Assembly (NCBI GenBank): GCA_008638375.1
Contig: CM018031.1
Location: 972,001-1,036,000 of the forward strand
DNA length: 64,000 nucleotides
Direction: 5' to 3'
From: Nyssa sinensis
Lineage: Eukaryota; Streptophyta; Magnoliopsida; Cornales; Nyssaceae
Shown here: positions 1-12,360 of the stretch, piece after piece
Position numbering within the stretch: position 1 is the first letter of the stretch
Layout: each line of letters opens with the position of its first letter
The notes under the pieces: model-generated
Databases searched by the model: none
Seen by the model: only the letters and a program-made list of their open reading frames with translations
Told to the model about the DNA's origin: nothing
Position numbers and translations under genes: made by a program

Positions 1-3000
1 TGGCTACAATGCGATTTATATGTGTGGGACTGACGAGTATGGGACGGCGACCGAGACTAAGGCTATGGAAGAGAATTGCACACCTCAACAAATTTGTGAC
101 AAGTAATATATTGATTTGATGTTTATGATTTTGTCGAATTTTATATAAATTGTGCTGTATAAGAGCATATCCAGTCACAAAAATCCACACAAATATGGTT
201 TTACTCAAATTCCGAACTCAAATCAGTACAAAATTATTCATAGACTCAAATTTAAGTGACCATTGAAAAGCATGAGACTCAAATTCAGTTTTTACTCAAA
301 TTCTGACTTAAATTTGGGTAAAAATTTGAGTCACACCGTAGATGCTGGAAGGCCTTTATATGTGAAGTGCAAATGCGAAATGGATGGAATAGACAATAGG
401 CTATTCAAAGGACTCTTTAAAATTTAGGGCCCGTTTGGTATTTCCATTGTGGGACTGTCAAATATGTATATATACCACCAGATGTTAGCCTGAGTGGTAT
501 CTCCTGATACTCCTGAATGGAGAGGTGTTGGGTTCAAGTCCAGTTTGGGACTGGGGTGCTGTTATACTGATAAATTTCACTTTTGAAAGCTGAAACAGCT
601 TGTCCTTAAATATTTTATTGATAGTGGCCCACAAAAGTAAAAGCCTTATGATGGCCCCCTAAATTTAAAATATGGGAGATCCATATCAATCAATGAGAAT
701 GCTATACAAACAAAAAATATGCTATAAATCTTTGCAAACAGAAGAAGACAATGATATTAAAGTGATGATGGATGGTTATCGTTGGTGACAATAAAGATGC
801 AGATGGTTGAATGAGTTTCTGTAGATTTCTAGTATATGTTGTTTGTTTTTGTGGGATTGCTCTATCATTAGTTGTCCTCCTGTCATGTTTGAGAGAATAT
901 ATGAAATGATGGTTGTGTGAGTTTGATGCCATAATTTTAATTAATAGAAAAACTCAAGACCTAGAATGAATATTACCTCAATCAAGAATTGGCATTGATT
1001 GTCATATTGTTGGATACTATTCCTTTGATTTTTTTTAGAAGAAATGTTCTAGAGTCTTGTCAATCTGACTTTAACCCGAAGATACATAGCATCTCTAGTC
1101 CCTTTTTTAATTTTTTAAAATATTTGTTTTTCATGCCTTTGCAGATATCATGCAATTCACAAGGAGGTCTATAAATGGTTTAACATAAGTTTTGATGAAT
1201 TTGGACGCACATCAACCCCGCAGCAGACTGAAGTTTGCCAAGCTATTTTCAAGAAACTTATGGAGAACAATTGGCTTTCTGAGAACACGATGCAACAGGC
1301 ATGAAGTTATCTCTTGCTTAGACAATACCTTGACTTTCTCTGATAATAAAGTTGCTTATGTTTATGAATGGTTGTCCTCTTGTTTTTAATTTTTAGATTG
1401 GTTGAGGGTGTTCCTGGTCTCATTATCAGTATTTTGGCATATATGTTATTTGATACCTTTTTTTTAATTGGAATTTCAATTATGATGCAGCTTTACTGTG
1501 ATAGATGCAATAGGTTCTTAGCTGATCGACTTGTGGAAGGTATATGCCCAACACAAGGTTGCAATTACGACTCTGCACGAGGAGATCAATGTGAAAAGTG
1601 TGGAAAGCTTTTAAATCCGACAGAACTAAAAGATCCCAGATGCAAGGTGCATACAAGTCTTTTTATGCATTGATGTTTTGTTACTCCTAGACCTTATTGA
1701 AAATGCAGTCACATGAAGTAATATTGATTTCTACATTTTTGGCGAAAGTGAGGTCTGGTTGGATGGCCTGAAGACTGACTTCTGGTCCTTTATTGGGAGC
1801 CTTTTCACATATGGGTATATACCGTATATTTATATGTGTTTTTACTTGTAACACCCATCAAAGCTCAATATGTAAATCCATTAGAGAGGGCTTCCGAGTG
1901 GCTTTGAGCTAAGGCCCGTGTTGTTTTTCCTGAGCTTTCCAAGCCTTCGAACAAATAATTAAAAAAAAAAAAACTACATTAGGGAGTAACCCATTTTGCA
2001 TTCTCTTTTCATATGTTGGAATGATGTACATGGAATTGATGAATAATTGAAAAACAAGATTCACATTTCTAATACTTGAGTTTGCTTTTTCAACAGGTCT
2101 GTCAGACCACTCCACGAATCCGTGACACAAACCACTTGTTTCTTGAGCTCCCCTTGCTGAAGGATAAATTAGAAGAGTATATCAACAACATGTCAGTGGC
2201 TGGATCATGGAGCCAGAATGCTATTCAAGCAACACATGCATGGCTTAAAGAAGGACTCAAACAACGGTGTATTACTAGAGATTTGAAGTGGGGGGTTCCT
2301 GTTCCACACGAGAAATTCGAGGACAAGGTTAGTTGAGAAAGATGCACATTATTATAAGGTTTCCTTCATTTGGTGCATGTGTTTGCTGTGGATTGGTATC
2401 TTTTGCAGTTTGTGAAATAGAACACATGCTGACTATTGCATAATGTTCTTTCCCCTGACTTTTACGAATTGATTATGCTGGTTAGGTTTTCTATGTTTGG
2501 TTCGATGCTCCTATTGGATATGTTTCAATCACTTCTTGTTACACACCTGAGTGGGAGAAGTGGTGGAAGAATCCTGAAAATGTGGAACTGTATCAGTTTA
2601 TGGGCAAAGATAATGTGCCATTCCACACTGTAAGTACTGTATTCTTGGATATTTACAATTGGATAATTTAAATGGAAGCATCATGTGAGTTGCCTCAGCA
2701 AATAGGTGGACAATATTCCTATTCACTGCATACTTGCTTAATCAATATGGTCTTATATACTGTTCTGGTTTGAATTGCCTGGGCTATGTTCATTTCTGGT
2801 TTGTATCTCTGTTGTTTGAAGGCAAAGCTTTGTGCTGAAAGAGGCAGCATTCTCGAGGCATTTTTATGGTGGTTGAATTTCTTGGATACTCATTATTTAG
2901 AGATTCTTTCAATTAATATGGTTCCTTTGAAAGTGACATGTTTGATTGATTTTGATGATCTGGATCTTGAATTTGTTTACTGTACCTATAAATTTTTTTC

Positions 3001-6000
3001 TAGGTGATGTTTCCATCCACGCTCATTGGAACTGGTGAAAACTGGACATTGATGAAGACTATCAGTGTTACTGAATACTTGAACTATGAAGCAGGTTAGT
3101 AAAAAAATCAGGTTGTGTTTAGCCACCATGTTGTGCTGCATAGCACCCAAAAAAAAGAAGCCATGCAGCTGAATATTATTCCTTAGTTGGATGAGCAACC
3201 ATAACCCCCCCCCCCCCCCCCTTTTTTCTATTTTTCCTCTTATGACTTCAAATGTTATTTTATTTTATGTTAAAATTTATTTTATTTTATTCATTTTTAA
3301 CATTTTGTTTCCATTCAATGTCATTTTGGATGGTATATGCAGGGAAGTTCTCAAAGAGTAAGGGCATAGGAGTCTTTGGAAATGATGCAAAAGATACAAA
3401 CATTCCTGTAGAAGTATGGAGATATTACTTGCTTACTAATAGGCCAGAGGTTTGGTTTCACTCTGTTATCTGCCATAAATAACCTTTTTCTCCCCCTTTT
3501 TTTCCTCCTTAGATTCTCTGTTTTTGCCATTGCTAATCATAATGGGATGCATAATTAGGTCTCCGACACACTGTTTACATGGGCAGACTTGCAAGCAAAA
3601 CTTAACAGCGAGTTGCTAAATAATTTAGGGAATTTCATCAATCGAGTCTTGAGCTATATTGCTAAAGATCCAGGTTGGTCAGTCGCTTGTGGAATCCAAG
3701 CCTTTAATTTTGGAAAACACATACTCTTAAATATGTTTGCAACTTAACTGCATACATGAATTTTAAAGTTATTTGAGGGATAGCCAAATAATTTAAATAT
3801 TATTTTGTAACACAGTTTAGAAGCTCATTGTCATACTTTTGTTTCCATGATGATGAAACAAGCCATTTTCAAGCTTTCATGTGTTTTGGCTTGGTTAGGT
3901 TAATTGAAACTTGAAATTATTTTAGTCGTCTCCTTATGAAGTTAGTTGCTCATCCAGCCGTCTATCTAATGTTCCAATGACCTTTCTAGGTGTTGATAAA
4001 AATACTAAGAGTCTCTTTCTTTTTGCATTGACAGTTACATTATCATTATTTTTTATATTGTTTAGGATTTACTGTTTTAACTTATTTTCTGTGCTGTGTC
4101 CATATCTGCACTTACATACAAGTTATCTGTTCTTGCAATTGCATCTCTGGACAGTATATTAATGACAGTGCTCTTTGTCAGAAATTGATGAGAGACACGT
4201 AGGATATGGTTCCATCATTCCTGATGCTCCAGATGCAGCATCACATCTCTTAACGAAGTCACTGGGAGAAAAAGTTGGTAACTATGTGGAGCAATATTTA
4301 GAAGCCATGGAGAAGGTGATTGATGCCATAGTGGCCTTATTGTGTTCTTGCATAAAACTGCGACCTGGGATATTGCTCTTCCATTTGTTTCCATAATAGC
4401 ATTCCTGTTTGCAATATGACATAGGTTAAACTAAAGCAAGGATTGAAGATTGCAATGAGTATTTCTGGTGAGGGAAATGCATATCTGCAAGTAAGCCTGC
4501 AACTTGTTTTACACCTTTCTGATTTGGATGCTTGCTTAATTATATATTCTGTTATATTTCTAGTAAATTAATAATGGAGAGTGCTAATTGCTATTTTTCC
4601 ATCACTGCTTAAGACTTTCTTTGTTCATAATTTGCTATACAGGAGAGCCAATTCTGGAAGCTCTATCATGAAGACCAATCTTCTTGTAAAATAGTTATGA
4701 AAACTTCCGCGGGGCTAGTATATCTTCTCTCGTGCCTATTAGAACCTTTTATGCCATCTTTCTCCCTTGAGGTATTATAACACCTAGAGCTTGATGTATT
4801 GTATTTTTAGAAGGATAAGCATAATGTTTTTGGAATTTATCATGCTCATCCATGCTGGGATGCTTTTGTTTTTCCAATGCCACTTTAGGTACTTAAGCAG
4901 CTTAATTTGCCTCCTGAAACACAAGTTTCACTTTCTGATGAAAAAGGAGATATTGGAAAGGCAAGTAGACCCTGGGAGTTTCTACGTGCCGGTCACAAAA
5001 TTGGAATGCCAGAGCCATTATTCAAGGAACTGGTATACATGTTGCATCATGTGCTGTCTATTAGCTGTTCTTTTTGGCTTTTAATGGTGGTGGCCCAAAG
5101 TGACATTTATTTGGTTGATAGCTTAGTTATTTGGTAAGAATTGGGTGATGTGCAGAAAGATGAAGAAATGGAGTTCTTCAGGGAGAAGTTTGCTGGAAGT
5201 CAAGCTGATAGGATTGTGAAGGCAGAAGCTGAAGCAAAGAAGATTGCTGAACAATTAAAGCAAACAAAAGTTTCAGGTTACATTCTTGTTTCTTTGTATT
5301 TCATTAATTTTTCAGTGATTGCTAATCCAGCTAGTTTTTCTTATACATCATAAATATGGTCAATTTTTGTGTCATTCTTTGCATTAACATGTTTTTGTTG
5401 AATTGAAAATTTGGCTTCCAATTATCTTGAAAACAATATTACCTGAAATGCAGATCAATGGGAAGGGTAACACAATGTGCTGGATGCTCTAATGTAGTAC
5501 AACGGAGGGTGGGCTTAAGTAGATGATATAGGTAGAATACGATGGGGTGGGTCTAAGGTGTCCCACTAACTATAAATAACGAACCTGATTCCTCAGACAT
5601 CAATCATTGAACAATTATTGTCATTCACTGAGAGAGAATATTCTGAATCCTGTTAGCATTGTTCCATACTAGGAATATTGCTGCGGATTCATCGTTATGC
5701 CCCACTCTCACAAAGAATCTTTCTTTTCTAGATCGTTTTTACCTTCTTCTCGACCATTTTACCCCAAGGTGCTCTACTATTATCTGATGTATAATAACTA
5801 CTCCCTGTAAAAACTTGGAATCTTCGAAGACCCACTTGTGACACATTCATCATTACTATCCACAAGTGGTTTGAATCTTATTGATGATTTCTCCTAGGAG
5901 AATACAAGGAGAGAGAGGGAAAGAGGGGCTTTGGTTAATTTAAGGGCATTTTAATAATTTACAATACTTAGTGAGGGGAAAGCATGGGGAAAAAGTCATA

Positions 6001-9000
6001 AACCCTCCTCAACCCTTATACAAAATTGAGTTTAGCTAGCCAAGCCTCATTTGAGAAAAAAAGGAGGTTTTTCGCAGTTGGTGAATCGCATATGGGAGAG
6101 CCAAATGCATCCCCAAACTGCTTGACAGGCCCAGATGTGTGTTTGGCCCACACTGAATGGCAAGCAGGCCCTTTGTTTAGAAATTGTAACCCCCCACACG
6201 CATCTAGATTTGTTTTGATAAGATGGAATATAATTTTTTGGACCAAGTCTTTGCTGATTGTTTAACTGTGCAATGCAGCATGATGCTGATAGAACCAGTT
6301 CATAATAATTCCTGACCGTTTGATATGTATGGTTCTGAATTTCATCAATGTTAGGTGAATATTTTTGTTCTTGTATGAAAAGAATCTGCAAAATGGTATA
6401 TTTTATATTTGCTAAGAACACCATCTCATTAGCATCATCTTTAGTGCCTTAAACCTTAACTTTGGGTCATCTACATATTATTTCCGGCCATAGTTGTTAG
6501 TATCTTATGCTATGCGATATGCGATACGTATTTTACGATACATTTCGATATGGATATAAAATGATACGTATCTTACAATTGTATCTTTTTACACCGTATC
6601 TTACAATACATTTCGATATGCACGATACGGGTAATCAAGCTGAACAACATCGTTTCGACCCTTTTTTGTTGTTTTGTTATATATATGGAAACATTTTTTT
6701 TGTTTTGTTTTGCTTTATATTGCCTCTTTGTAACGCTTAGGGATCTTTCCTCAAACAAGGAGGAAATCAATTTCATTTGGCTTATCTTGCCTTGTTGTAA
6801 CGCTTAGAGATCTTTTCTCAAACGAGAAGGAAATTAAATATTTAGAGAAAATGATGATGAGGAGTGAGCACATACAAGATGTGGAAAAAGAAAAAAAAGT
6901 GAGAATTGTTGGCATCTTCTACTACTGATGATGATGATGAAGATGATAATATTGATGTCATTGAAATTAGATATTAAGATGAAAATATGATGGATTATAA
7001 AAATGAATAATTTTGGACTTTGTCTTTAAATTTTGATATTGATGAACTATGTTGGAAACTTGAATTATTAAATTTTTGTTTGAAATTTGTAATATTTATA
7101 AATTTTGATTCTTGTATTGCATGGAATTTAAGTTGATTTTTTTATAAACAAGTCGAAGTGTCATTTTTATTATTTTATAGACTGTATATATATAACACTA
7201 TACAATATATTTGAAAAACGAGACAATTATGCTTGGGACATTATTTCTAGCATGGTATGGACTATACGTAGTGTACAATACAACTGAAGAATATTTAGAA
7301 AACATTAATTTTTATATTGTATGGACTATAGATTGGAAAATTTAATATGAATTTTTGTTATGATAAATGAATTGAAATGCTATTTCAATCATTTTTAATC
7401 ATGTATGCATATATTTATATGTGTATATATATATATTTAAAAAAATTCACGCGTACCTATGATATGCGATACGATACACATTTTTTGAAAATCAATACGC
7501 CGTCTGATACACGTTTCGACAATTATGTTTCCGGCCGTTGCAATTTAAAATGATAGAAGTTAAAAGCATGAGGTTGTGAACATTATATTACTGTTTTTAT
7601 ATATTCTGTTTAGTCTTTGTGCATTTGTTTATATTCATGCATTCTCTTGCTAGTGCTTTATTGGTCTTTGTTGTGCAAGTGCAATCTGATTCATTTAGTT
7701 TTTAGAAATAAATGTGGTTGTTCTCAATTGTTGGTTGACTAGCTGTTCCTATGTTGATAGTTATTTAGGATTAGTCTAAGCTTGTTTTCCGGTGGCATTT
7801 CATACTCAAGGCAATATAGTTATGGGTTGATGCATGGATTTTACTGGGATGTTTTTACCTTGTAAGCTGGGTTTTCTGTACAAGAGAGATGAAAAAAAAT
7901 CGTTTCTAAATTTGTTAGCACAACTTTGCCTTCTGTTGCTTTGTGTGTGTGTGTGTAGTATATACGTACACATACATATATGGATGCATGTGTACGTGTA
8001 TGTAACAGAATAATTGTTCAATTTGTTGCTTATTTCCAGCTTGCTGTTCTTTTGACAGATGGAAGTTCAAAGAAACAACGTCCAGCAAAATCTGCAGCTG
8101 TAGCCAAACCTAAGGCTAGTGTTGAGGCAGAGGTTTCCATAAGCAGACTTGATATCCGTGTTGGTCTTATTACAAAAGCTCAGAAACATCCTGATGCTGA
8201 TTCATTATATGTGGAAGAGATTGATGTGGGTGAAGGACAACTTCGAACTGTTGTTAGTGGCCTCGTCAATTTTATTCCTCTTGCAGAAATGCAGGTTTCT
8301 GTTATATGCTTTTCCAGATTCTTCATGTATCAGATTCTTTCTGTCTGTCTCTCTTCTTTCTTTTGCGCGAGTGTGGGGGGAGTACCTAATAGTCTACTGG
8401 TTTGTTCACAATGATGATCTTTTTGACAGAATCGGAAGGTCTGTGTTCTTTGCAACCTGAAGCCGGCAACCATGCGGGGTATAAAATCACAAGCGATGGT
8501 TCTTGCTACTTCCAACAGTGATCACACCAAGGTAAGTAAACACAGTCGTACCTTTGGCCAGCTTCTGTATCTAATTGGTCATGTTTTAAGCTATTTTTCA
8601 AAGTGATGGCATCTGTCAACATCCCTTGAGAATGGGGATCTAATGTCAGTAATCATTCCTTAATGAATAGAAGGATGACAATAATATTTGCTACTAGCCC
8701 TTTTCAACGATGGTAAGAAAGGAAAACAAATACTGTAATACGAACATTAGTCACTACTTTAACTGTTTCTGAGTCCCGTATGTTCTACAAATGAATGACA
8801 ATAGTGTTTGTAAGGTGGGTTAAAACACGTTTAATGTTTAAATTCAAAATGCAAGATAATAATTGGTTTTTGGTCTGTGGAATCTGTTTTGGTAAAACAT
8901 TTTGGCTTGCTGTCTGTTCACAGAACAGAGTCAACAGACTTTGGTGCTCATGAAAATGTGTTTCAAAGATATTTTTATCATGTTTAAGATCAGATTACTG

Positions 9001-9296
9001 GACATGAATGGATGCGTAGGAAAAGTAATTTCTGATTTGAAGTATCGATGCTGGTGCAATTTCAGGTTGAATTGGTTGAGCCACCTCAGTCTGCTCCTAT
9101 TGGAGAGAGAGTTAAATTTCCTGGGTTTGAAGGTGAGCCTGATGATGTTTTAAACCCTAAGAAGAAGGTATGGGAAACAGTTCAAGTGGATCTGCACACT
9201 GACAAGGATCTGGTGGCCTGCTACAAAGACGTGCCTTTCACCACTTCGGCTGGTGTTTGCAAGGTTTCATCCATTTGTGATGGGTCAATAAGGTAG
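1..9296 (+). CDS. Cytosolic methionyl-tRNA synthetase (methionine-tRNA ligase), 5'-partial, 16 exons
   Basis: The enzyme charges tRNA-Met with methionine in the cytosol. Exons: 1-102, 1145-1298, 1491-1646, 2097-2327, 2486-2629, 3004-3094, 3343-3449, 3559-3673, 4182-4315, 4425-4490, 4643-4771, 4889-5032, 5156-5276, 8059-8294, 8430-8531, 9066-9296. All junctions join in phase and give 754 codons including the stop; base 1 is the last base of a codon. The first exon reads [14 protein letters not shown], typical of class I MetRS; the HIGH motif lies upstream of the window. Exon 3 carries the zinc-knuckle insertion (CDRC, CPTQGC, CEKC). Exon 7 carries KFSKSKG, the plant/eukaryotic form of KMSKS. 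A basic, lysine-rich linker ends in exon 14, which starts the EMAP-II-like tRNA-binding OB fold ([13 protein letters not shown]) that runs to the stop. This C-terminal domain marks the plant cytosolic rather than organellar enzyme. All introns are GT-AG except that after exon 2, which appears to be GC-AG. About 45 N-terminal residues are missing relative to the family length of roughly 800. Confidence 0.97.
163..348. repeat. Possible degenerate MITE in MetRS intron 1
   Basis: The stretch is AT-rich with repeated ACTCAAATT words in both orientations. It is bounded by GAGCATATCCAG on the left and an imperfect inverse, GATGCTGG, on the right, resembling GAGCATCTCC-type PIF/Harbinger MITE ends. 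No clear target duplication is visible, so the call is weak. Confidence 0.3.
478..600 (+). mobile_element. tRNA-derived SINE-like element in MetRS intron 1
   Basis: An A-box-like TAGCCTGAGTGG near 486-497 is followed by a B-box GGTTCAAGTCC at 531-541, the spacing of an internal RNA polymerase III promoter. The rest does not fold as a tRNA, so a SINE head is the best reading. The 3' end and target duplication are not clear. Confidence 0.5.
5277..6480. other. MetRS intron 13, left part: no gene
   Basis: This is unique-looking intronic sequence between the exon ending at 5276 and the hAT-like element. Open frames near 6016-6424 lie on both strands, show no recognisable domain and have no splice context, so I do not call them coding. 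An LTR-like or other decayed insertion is possible around 5460-5900 but has no diagnostic ends. Confidence 0.5.
6489..7527. mobile_element. Non-autonomous hAT-like DNA transposon (1039 bp) in MetRS intron 13
   Basis: The ends are CATAGTTGT on the left and ACAATTATG on the right, an imperfect 9-bp inverted repeat. They are flanked on both sides by TTTCCGGC (6481-6488 and 7528-7535), an 8-bp target duplication as made by hAT transposases. Subterminal regions are full of GATACG/CGTATC words in both orientations, likely transposase-binding repeats. Inside, a 67-bp unit is repeated (TAACGCTTAG at 6731 and 6798). No transposase frame is present, so it must have been moved in trans. Confidence 0.8.
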
Positions 9297-9837
9297 GTAG
9301 ATCTCCAGAATAATTTGAGTGAAGCAAAAGAAAGAGAGAATTTTCATGATTTTGACCCATTATTTGTCTGTGTTTTCAATTTATTATTAATAGTAAAAAC
9401 AATTTTTCCCATAATGGATTCTACAAAATATTAATTAGCACCAAATTAAGTTTTGAATGTATTGTTTGGTGGAAGAATCAATACAAACCCTTTTCAATGT
9501 CACTGGTGGTTGTATTTTGTCAGCTACTATTTGTCATTTTTTTAGTGGAGACCATTTTTTCACCATGAATCACGGCAAGTGATATTTGTTTTTGCGGATG
9601 GATGAAAGAACTAGATGTTGCTCCTTTTGATGGAACTTGTACCCCATGTCAGCCTGAAAAAAGATTGTTGAAGAAGAGCTGGGAAAAAATGTGACCCATG
9701 TATTTTCCTGTTAACTCTGATTGAGCTGATATTGACAGACTTGTGAATTTACCAGTGGGAATGAATGGTACTGGGTGTGCTGTAGTATATGGGTTTCAGT
9801 GGAAGGGGACTTGTTGGGGATTTAAGGTTTCTTCACC

Positions 9838-9838
<1 letters not shown>

Positions 9839-9881
<43 letters not shown>
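9839..9881. repeat. Compound (CT)n(CA)n microsatellite
   Basis: An uninterrupted CT run passes directly into a CA run in the 3' flank of the MetRS gene. Confidence 0.95.
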
Positions 9882-10636
9882 TTAAAATGGATTCAAAGGT
9901 TGGTGCTATTTGATTTGGTGTAGCTATAAACAGTCGGTAAAGGTTTATATAGAAGGAACCTGAATGTGTCGTCATGTTTGGCGCTTCTTTCACTCTTGCA
10001 TCTACAACAGTTAAACTTGCTACCCTACATGGACCTCTGACGATTTTTATTGTTATTTTGGGTTTAAAGGGAGATTTTGCGAACATCCACTTTCCCAATG
10101 AAAAATTCTCTGCAATAAAACAGCAAACTTGATGTTGTAAGTTTGAAAAAACTACTGCTTCTGTTGCACTTTGATCGCCAACCATGCAAGTGAGTAATTT
10201 TTAGAGATGTCAGCTAACTGATGTATTCTCCTTTCGTTTAGGAACTGAAATGACCTCCAAAATTGCCATCAAATTGCATGGGGTAATTAGTTTCCCGCCA
10301 AAAAAAGCACATGGTAATTAGATTGTCTTTTGTGAATGATCAAATGAAGGGTTACTTTGTAATAATGTTTCACTACAATTTGTGTTAGCAACTGGAGTTT
10401 CCTGATTTGATGCTATTCATGTACTTTTTGTACACGTCTGGAGATCTCCATTTTTTCCATGGATTAGAGAGGGGCTTGATCATGAGTTGGGCCTTTCAAC
10501 TTAGAAACTTGAAATCAATGGATGCCACCAACTTGAAGCCTTTTTTTATGTGGTAGTTTCCACCCACTTGAAGTTAGCAGAAGATGGAAGGAGTTTTGGT
10601 GAGGAAAAATTGGCACGGGTGGATGAATATATGATT

Positions 10637-10787
10637 CAGGAAGTTCACCATGTAAGTTGAAGCAAATTCGGGGCACTGAGTTTCCTACATGCATTGTTCA
10701 ATGGAAACCGGCTTAACTTTTCCATATGAGATCAGATTGACCATTTTTAGAAAGCTTTCAAGGAGTACTGATGGGGTGAAAAACTGG
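10637..10787. repeat. Dispersed repeat, copy 1 (pair with 17929-18065)
   Basis: This stretch aligns with 17929-18065: both contain a GAAGTTCA/GAAAGTTCA start, GGGGCAC(T/G)GAG, CTACATGC, a TAGAAAGCTTTC block and GGAGTACT in the same order and spacing. Identity looks like about 75-80 percent by eye. The class of element is unknown. Confidence 0.6.
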
Positions 10788-11586
10788 CTCGACTTGATAA
10801 CGGTGGAGATTACTTCTAAAATCCCTTCACTACCACAAAACAAGCAAAAAAAGATCTCTAAAAAAATGAATTTAGAGAGTAAGACCTTGCAGGGAGTGAA
10901 TCAAGAAAAGAACTTAGGGTTTCAATGCGTACCTTGGTCCTTTGTATAATGAATTTGTTGTCATCTTTGGTAGAATTCTTCATAGAGTGAATTACATAAC
11001 TTTTCATATCGATAGGATAAACTCAAAGTAGCAGTTTACAAGTTAGAATTTATGAATGTACCATAAAAATAAGAATGATAAGTTTGAAGTTAGCTAACAT
11101 ACGACACATATAGTAGCACTTGCGAGCTCATTTTCCATCAACTCAGACAAAGAGATGAGAAGAATAATCAATCTTTTCATTTGGAAATCACAATTCTGAG
11201 GAGTAGAAATCTATAACCTAACAAGCCTACATCTATGTAGTCCTATGTGTTTTATTTATTTTTTCATGTGTCTTGATCTTTGATAACGTAATATTTCAGT
11301 CGTATCAAGTACTATGATCAGAGTGTCATTAGCTTTACAAAACTTCTTATTCATCATTGAGAAAAAATATGGAATAGTTCTCAATTTTTTTTCTTCCTTT
11401 TGGATGACTATATTTAAAAGACAGATTTTAAATTAAAATGTTATATAAATTGTGAATGAAATAGTAAATCAAAGACCTTGTAGCCACGCAATTAACTTTA
11501 TAAATTATAAAGAAGTCATTTGAATCTTGAAGCTCTAGCTCAAAAAGTACATGTGATGTGTCAAAAAGTCTACTGAAAAAATTCTA

Positions 11587-12360
11587 CCAAAATCTTCACA
11601 AAAAAAAAAAAAAATTAACAAATCAGATATGGGGCAAAAAAGAAAAAGGAAAAAATAAGAAAAAAAGTGTTGGTCCAATTAGATTCGACCCATCAGGCAT
11701 TGATGGGCCCAGGAAGCACCGGCCTGTAATCCTTCCACTGCCAAGAGTGGGAGGTGATCGCTGCTCTGTGAAACCAGCCTCACGCTGTGCCCTCCTCTCT
11801 AGGAGCAGTGCAGACTTGGCTTTCGCTGAAGCCACACTGCCCAACTCTCAGCTTGGAACTTAACAAATCAGTTCCGCCAAAATCTTCACAAAAAAAAAAA
11901 AAAATTAACAAATCAGATATGGGGCAAAAAAGAAAAAGGAAAAAATGAGAAAAAAAGTGTTGGTCCAATTAGGTTCGACCCATCAGGCATTGATGGGCCC
12001 AGGAAGCACCGGCCTGTAATCCTTCCACCGCTGAGAGTGGGAGGTGATCGCTGCTCTGTGAAACCAGCCTCGCGCTGTGCCCTCCTCTCTAGGAGCAGTG
12101 CAGCCTTGGCTTTCGCTGAGGCCACACTGCCCAACTCTCAGCTTGGAACGGGCAAGCCAGCAATTGCCAGCCTTGGATCCTACCCTTTGGGCCAAACCAA
12201 TCTCCCAACACCCTGATGCCCCCGCTTGGGTTAGAAGCTCACGCTACTGAGCTCGGCGATATGCAAGTCCATTTTTGATCTCTTTAAACACGTAGATTTC
12301 CTTCCTCTTTAACGATGTGGGATCTATATCCATCTTTAAATTAGTCTAATTTAACTTTAA
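11587..12360. repeat. Dispersed repeat with internal 290-bp tandem duplication
   Basis: A block beginning AATCTTCACA followed by poly-A occurs at 11591 and again at 11881, a period of 290 bp, with only about eight differences. The second unit continues into about 200 bp more (GCTCGGCGATATGC, then CGATGTGGGATCTATATCC). The extended unit recurs at 20049-20500, so it is a dispersed family, probably a SINE- or TRIM-like retroelement. A TTCGACCC word resembles a B-box but no convincing A-box, LTR or primer-binding site is visible. A further shared block (ATAATTGAGGGTTATAAAA to AATCTCTGGCCTAA) sits at about 12700-12775 and at 20565-20642. Confidence 0.75.

Larger units (their letters stand above)
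9297..11580. other. MetRS 3' flank and intergenic spacer
   Basis: The spacer includes the MetRS 3' UTR (end not determinable; no clear AATAAA) and AT-rich sequence without a credible gene. It holds the CT/AC microsatellite at 9839-9881 and one copy of a dispersed repeat at 10637-10787. Open frames here show no domain and one runs through the microsatellite. Confidence 0.6.

Noticed and set aside
478..600. True tRNA gene
   Set aside because: A- and B-box words are present but the segment cannot form acceptor and anticodon stems; SINE head preferred.
3203..3222. Poly-C tract in a MetRS intron
   Set aside because: A simple homopolymer followed by poly-T; no reason to assign function, and its length may be a sequencing artefact.
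6016..6424. Overlapping open frames on both strands in MetRS intron 13
   Set aside because: Frames are open on both strands, without domains, and the spliced MetRS reading skips the region cleanly.
9796..10185. 129-aa open frame on the minus strand
   Set aside because: It runs through the CT/CA microsatellite and has no domain or gene structure.
11587..12360. Cassandra-type TRIM with 5S rRNA sequence
   Set aside because: A GATGTGGGA motif is shared with many LTRs, but the 5S internal promoter sequence is absent.
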